64,000 nt of DNA from Pseudovibrio sp. Alg231-02 (GTDB lineage: Bacteria; Pseudomonadota; Alphaproteobacteria; Rhizobiales; Stappiaceae), in the NCBI RefSeq assembly GCF_900143565.1, contig NZ_FREX01000002.1:186001-250000 (forward strand), in the 5' to 3' direction. The notes under the pieces are model-generated. The model did no database searches and was not told the origin of the DNA. It worked only from the letters and a program-made list of their open reading frames with translations. Positions within the stretch are counted from its first letter, which is position 1; every line of letters starts with the position of its first letter. The position numbers and the translations under genes were made by a program. Shown here in pieces: positions 61,201-64,000 of the stretch.

Positions 61201-61662
61201 GATTGGCGGAGAGGATGCGATTGCGGCGCGTGGATTCTCCAGCTCGATCTTGTCCATGGCAGCGCGGAATTTTTCACGGTCTTCAGCCTTGTCGATGACG
61301 TCGGCTTTTGCACCGATCATCTCAACACCGTATTTCTTCAGCACGCCTTTGCGGTCCAGTTCCAGCGCACAGTTGAGTGCGGTCTGTCCGCCCATGGTTG
61401 GCAGGAGCGCGTCCGGCTTTTCCTTGGCGATGATCTTTTCAACGGCGTCCGTGGTGATTGGCTCGATGTAGGTTGCATCAGCCAGATCCGGATCTGTCAT
61501 GATGGTCGCCGGATTTGAGTTCACCAAGATAATTCGGTAGCCCTCATCTCGCAGTGCCTTACAAGCCTGAGTTCCAGAATAATCGAACTCACAGGCTTGA
61601 CCAATCACGATGGGGCCAGCCCCGATGATCATGATAGATTGGATGTCATTGCGTTTAGGCAT
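58300..61662 (-). CDS. carB: Carbamoyl-phosphate synthase large subunit
   Basis: CarB makes carbamoyl phosphate from bicarbonate, ammonia (from CarA) and two ATP, for arginine and pyrimidines. The 1120-residue protein has two ATP-grasp halves. The first starts [20 protein letters not shown] and the second [20 protein letters not shown]. Metal and phosphate loops [20 protein letters not shown] and [20 protein letters not shown] are intact. The C-terminal allosteric MGS domain runs from about 975 ([20 protein letters not shown]). carA is not in the window, so the pair is not adjacent here. Confidence 0.97.
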   Translation of the reverse strand: MPKRNDIQSIMIIGAGPIVIGQACEFDYSGTQACKALRDEGYRIILVNSNPATIMTDPDLADATYIEPITTDAVEKIIAKEKPDALLPTMGGQTALNCALELDRKGVLKKYGVEMIGAKADVIDKAEDREKFRAAMDKIELENPRAAIASSPPILDDEGTITGYDRGAGYAEAMRQIDTIGLPAIIRPAFTLGGTGGGVAYNREEYEQIVRSGIDASPNGQVLIDESLLGWKEYEMEVVRDTADNCIIICSIENIDPMGVHTGDSITVAPALTLTDKEYQIMRNASIAVLREIGVETGGSNVQFAVNPADGRLVVIEMNPRVSRSSALASKATGFPIAKIAAKLAVGYTLDELENDITGGATPASFEPTIDYVVTKIPRFAFEKFPGSEPTLTTAMKSVGEVMAIGRTFKESLQKALRGLETGLTGLDPIEVEGLGHGEDYTAIRKALAVPTPDRLLNVAQAMRLGTSAKEIHDICKIDPWFLEQMQEIVDMEAKIIEHGLPDNAAAMRMVKAMGFSDSRLAVLTQTTADKVAALRAELDVKPVYKRIDTCAAEFASPTPYMYSTYETPTPGLPSCEANPSEKQKVVILGGGPNRIGQGIEFDYCCCHAAFALKDAGFEAIMINCNPETVSTDYDTSDRLYFESLTSEDVLEILRLENSKGTLKGVIVQFGGQTPLKLAQALVEAGIPILGTSPDMIDLAEDRDRFQRLLHRIDLKQPENGIAYSVEQGRLIANQLGLPLVVRPSYVLGGRAMQIIRDEEALNNYLLGTLPELVPHDVRAKYPNDKTGQINTLLGTNPLLFDRYLDGAIEVDVDALCDGEDVFICGIMEHIEEAGIHSGDSACSLPAYTLDDETLARLEEQGRKLALELNVVGLMNVQFAIKDGEIYVLEVNPRASRTVPFVAKTIGVPIAKIAARVMAGEKLSNFDLKPKKLDHVAVKEAVFPFARFPGVDTVLGPEMRSTGEVMGLDTDFSFAFAKSQLGGGTVIPAGGTVFISLKDADKPKILEAAKKLVASGFSIISTEGTQRYLENQGIPCAKVNKVLEGRPHIVDAIKNGEVQLVFNTTEGAQALSDSRSLRQAALMNKVPYYTTVAGAVAAAQGIEAFRAKTLEVRSLQSYFC

Positions 61663-61841
61663 GGTGACTCACATATGCTCGCGTTTAAGCACCAGTGCAC
61701 CCGATCGGTGCTCTGGTGGTGCCCTCTTTAGGAGTATGTCGGCTGAGCGCGCGTTATAAGAAATATTCGAGTAATGATAAACCCCGACGAACGCCTATTT
61801 CCGAAATAATCCGGTTTTTTTTCTCAAGACTTAAGGGGAGT

Positions 61842-62075
61842 TTATTCAGCTAAAGTCGTGTTCTCTGTGGTTTTCTCACCATCAAAGTCAGCAATACCAG
61901 TGCTTAAGGCATAGCAGGCCAGCCGAACAGACTTCGGAATTTCTACCGGTTTACCGTCACGATTGCCGTTTTCATAATACTGAATCATTCGTTTTTTTAA
62001 GCCGAGGCGTTCCGCTGCCTCTTTTTGCTTATAGCCCATCGACTTGCGCCAAGCCCGAAACTGAGATGGTTTCAT
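61842..62075 (-). CDS. XRE-type helix-turn-helix regulator
   Basis: A 77-residue DNA-binding protein. MKPSQFRAWRKSMGYKQKEA followed by AERLGLKKRMIQYYENGNRD is a Cro/C1 helix-turn-helix (about 5-60): helix 2-3 QKEAAERLGLKKRMIQYYENG. The C-terminus is short and acidic. It may form a small repressor like those of phage or toxin-antitoxin loci, but no toxin is adjacent. Two palindromes about 100-140 bp upstream are candidate operators. The next gene on the same strand is carB, 179 bp on. Confidence 0.85.
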   Translation of the reverse strand: MKPSQFRAWRKSMGYKQKEAAERLGLKKRMIQYYENGNRDGKPVEIPKSVRLACYALSTGIADFDGEKTTENTTLAE

Positions 62076-62171
62076 GATACTAACCTAATGATTCCCAGAC
62101 TGAAAATTCATTGTACAGACTGATGCATAATAATCTGCATTCGTACTATTGCATATAACAGAATGTAAAAA

Positions 62172-62217
62172 GCGCAAAAATTGCGCCATTTACCTTGATG
62201 AGGCGCAATTAGTGCGC
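62172..62217. promoter_or_regulatory. Paired 15-bp palindromes, candidate XRE operator
   Basis: GCGCAA-AAA-TTGCGC (62172-62186) and GCGCAA-TTA-GTGCGC (62203-62217), centres 31 bp apart, i.e. on the same face of the helix. On the minus strand a possible promoter (TTTTTG, 17 bp, TATATG) overlaps the first site, upstream of the XRE gene at 61842-62075. Confidence 0.55.
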
Positions 62218-62548
62218 TTATAATTGTGGCGTTTCAGGGAAACTCCCGTAAGCCTGTGTGATTTCTTTGCATAGAACTGAGGTGGCTTTCCATTCACGCG
62301 GCTCATCAAGGAGATAATCATGTTAAACGAACTCATCCTGTATCGTGCTAATCTGAAGGGCAAAAAGATGGATGTGCATCGTCATGCGACTTTCAGATTT
62401 CAAATCAGACGGATCGTCAATGGCCTGTTGAAGGGCTAAGCGCAAGTACGTGTTTGATGGTAAATTGAGTTTACCTGCTGAAGAGGGTGTCTTTCTTCTG
62501 GCTTGCACATGCTGAAGATGATTCAATTAATGAAATTGGGTGGCCAAA

Positions 62549-62567
62549 ATTGTGCAATGCGCACAAT
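62549..62567. promoter_or_regulatory. Isolated 19-bp inverted repeat
   Basis: ATTGTGC-AATGC-GCACAAT is a perfect 7-bp inverted repeat in otherwise gene-free DNA. It could be a regulator site. No adjacent promoter is recognised. Confidence 0.35.
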
Positions 62568-63353
62568 CTGATACTTTTGACCTAGTGAATCTTTGGGTAG
62601 TCTTGCCTTTTAATGTGTCAGATTCCACATTATCCCCTCTGTACGCGACGGCAGTTCAAAGTTTTGCAGCGCGAAAAATGAACATCCTGTTTAAAAAGTG
62701 TGCAGAGTGATCATTTGGTCAGCCAATTTTCGTTTTACTGAGAAAGAATAAAGTCAGAGCAGATCTAAAGAAGGAGAGTAGTTAGAAGTTATATTGCTCA
62801 CTCTGGCTATCTCTTCGTCATGTTCACATATTATAGACAATATGTAATTGACGCTTCTATAGTATATTAACTCGGATAACGCAGGAACATCTTTGGGTAT
62901 TTGCCGGAAAATGTAGAATAAATCAGCGGACTTGCAAAAGTAGGTGCCGCTATTTTTTTATAATACTTATCTAGTATAACTACTTATGATGTTAATTCTC
63001 GGATGTCCTAGTGTATACGTTGAATTTACGAAGTAAAAAATGCGATATCGGGCTATATTTTATCAGTTTCCTTGTGTAGATTATCAATTGTCCAATATGA
63101 ATTATCATAGATTTCATTGAGGACTTTGAAAGTGGGGGTACTCATTCCTCACTGGGGATGCATTGAAGATTGTTCAAATGAACATCGAAAAGCTTCCGCA
63201 GTGTGAGTGGGTATCAAATGCTACTGCATAAGCTAGTACAGAAGTGGGGGAGTACAAAAGTTATTAGGGGAATTCATGGAGGCACCGGGTGGGGAGCTGA
63301 AATGATGAGCTTTTGTAACTCTTCTAAGGTTTAACATACAAACCACCGGGCAA

Positions 63354-63809
63354 ATGGAAATGAACAGTATTCCTAGTAAGCTAGATGTCGCTGCGGATAT
63401 CGCTGGACCTATTCGTGAGGACGATGGGGACGGTCAACTGCTCGCAATCTCTGAAATGTCAGAATTGTTTAGCGTCACTCTGCGTACACTACGATTCTAT
63501 GAGGAGAAGGGGCTTCTTAACCCAGTACGTCGTGGAGCACGCCGCTTCTACAGAGGTCGTGATGTGAGCCGCATGCGGGTCATTTTGCAGGCCAAGAAGA
63601 TCGGTCTGACGCTGGCAGAAGTTCGTCGTATTATCAAGCTCGTTGAGGGTTCCAGCCCTCGTCCTGAGCAACTTAAAGAACTTCAGGAAATTTGTGGTGC
63701 GCAGGAGCAGCTGCTTCATGAGCAGGAGCAAGCGCTTCAAGAACAGATTGCAGAAGTTCGCGGTGTGTCTCATGCACTGAGCAGCATGCTGGAAACAGAA
63801 GCAGCTTAA
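63354..63809 (+). CDS. MerR-family transcriptional regulator
   Basis: A 151-residue regulator. After a ~28-residue polar leader comes the MerR winged helix (LLAISEMSELFSVTLRTLRF, then YEEKGLLNPVRRGARRFYRG), with the DVSRMRVILQAKKIGLTLAE helix and a C-terminal coiled coil (LHEQEQALQEQIAEVRGVSH). There is no cysteine cluster for metals, apart from one Cys in QEICGAQ, so a metal sensor is unlikely. Such MerR proteins in Alphaproteobacteria often control acyl-CoA degradation genes, but no target is in view. Two close ATGs (63354, 63360) are possible starts. A terminator follows. Confidence 0.88.
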   Translation: MEMNSIPSKLDVAADIAGPIREDDGDGQLLAISEMSELFSVTLRTLRFYEEKGLLNPVRRGARRFYRGRDVSRMRVILQAKKIGLTLAEVRRIIKLVEGSSPRPEQLKELQEICGAQEQLLHEQEQALQEQIAEVRGVSHALSSMLETEAA

Positions 63810-63831
63810 TCGCTTCTGATAAGAGTTACGG

Positions 63832-63860
63832 AACCCGGCTCCCTTGGTGCCGGGTTTTTT
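63832..63860 (+). terminator. Terminator of the MerR gene
   Basis: AACCCGGC (63832-63839) pairs with GCCGGGTT (63849-63856) and is followed by TTTTG. Confidence 0.9.
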
Positions 63861-63921
63861 GTTGCCTTGATGTTGCTGAGGCGGTGTTTCCTGTCACGAT
63901 CTGCTTAGGGTTGGGCAAAAG

Positions 63922-63950
63922 AAAAGCGGGGCACTGGACCCCGCTTTTAT
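63922..63950. terminator. Terminator near the right edge, probably for a minus-strand gene
   Basis: AAAAGCGGGG pairs with CCCCGCTTTT (63922-63948). It is symmetrical and could end a minus-strand gene entering from beyond the window. Confidence 0.8.
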
Positions 63951-64000
63951 TCATTCTGCTGTGCCGTTTTGATGAACGAACGCGCTCTAAGCGGCTGCAG

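Larger units (their letters stand above)
62076..63353. other. 1.28-kb AT-rich non-coding region
   Basis: No ORF with a ribosome binding site and recognisable family. Base composition shifts to AT-rich in 62800-63100. It contains the paired palindromes at 62172-62217 and a perfect 19-bp inverted repeat ATTGTGC-AATGC-GCACAAT at 62549-62567. A short plus-strand 10-codon frame with GGGGAG upstream (63302-63334) precedes the MerR gene. No tRNA or integrase gene is seen. It may be a relic of a lost insertion or a long regulatory region. Confidence 0.5.

Noticed and set aside
63302-63334. Ten-codon leader-like ORF (MMSFCNSSKV) with GGGGAG upstream, before the MerR gene
   Set aside because: Too short to support, with no attenuator-like hairpins after it.
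63947-64000. Possible 3' end of a minus-strand gene at the right edge
   Set aside because: Two minus-strand frames end with plausible stops (63947 and 63987) and neither has enough length to recognise; the terminator at 63922 suggests a gene but not which frame.

Overview
The window looks like a chromosomal segment of a marine-type alphaproteobacterium of the Hyphomicrobiales, closest in style to Pseudovibrio/Stappiaceae. This rests on gene order and families (lgt with a MidA-type methyltransferase, YbjN-proC, petP-petR next to ilvE, pgsA-moaD-moaE, lrp/trxB/LsrB-type LysR, carB-greA, DUF1402, DUF992, DUF3775) and on a rhizobial-style AACCGGTTTCCAC palindromic repeat family. No database search was possible. 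I saw no rRNA, tRNA, CRISPR array, insertion sequence or prophage. The 5' edge cuts a gene.

Layout. 0-5 kb: lipoprotein maturation (lgt), ubiquinone accessory factor (ubiK), YbjN-proC, a TetR regulator, a CsaA-like tRNA-binding protein, then about 570 bp of unexplained, possibly structured sequence. 5-9 kb: a three-gene regulatory operon (MarR petP, OmpR-type petR, histidine kinase) divergent from ilvE. 9-18 kb: Bcr-type drug exporter, moaE-moaD-pgsA, HlyU, thymidine kinase, HAD, EEP, uvrC and a Ca2+/Na+ exchanger. 18-27.6 kb: an Omp25/31-like porin, tandem GSTs, hemG, rlmJ, a cold-shock protein with an RG/G-rich tail, an MBL hydrolase and two peptidoglycan-active proteins. 27.6-32.3 kb: an outer-membrane/secreted cluster with two FadL-type transporters and two small secreted paralogues. 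32.5-44 kb: uvrB with a very long basic N-terminal extension, S9 peptidase, pseudoazurin, DMT exporter and aspartate aminotransferase. 44-50 kb: DUF992, a divergent EF-G-like GTPase, a beta-hydroxyacid dehydrogenase and msrP. 50-54.5 kb: a redox/sRNA locus (AbcR-like sRNA, LsrB/VtlR, trxB, ELM1-like, lrp). 54.5-64 kb: a GH64-like protein, a globin-coupled chemoreceptor, greA, carB, an XRE regulator with paired operators, an AT-rich non-coding stretch and a MerR regulator.

How genes work together. The clearest system is at 50.4-52.8 kb. On the minus strand a LysR regulator of the LsrB/VtlR type is followed by a complete small-RNA gene: a possible LysR box, a -35/-10 promoter, a hairpin with an anti-Shine-Dalgarno loop (CTCTCCTCCC), a second hairpin and an intrinsic terminator. 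LsrB/VtlR proteins activate AbcR small RNAs in rhizobia, Agrobacterium and Brucella, so this is probably the same circuit.

Other signals worth attention: six copies of a two-module palindromic repeat; shared motifs upstream of the twin FadL genes; two 15-bp palindromes 31 bp apart upstream of the XRE gene; several lineage-type protein extensions; and two small ORFs with good ribosome binding sites.
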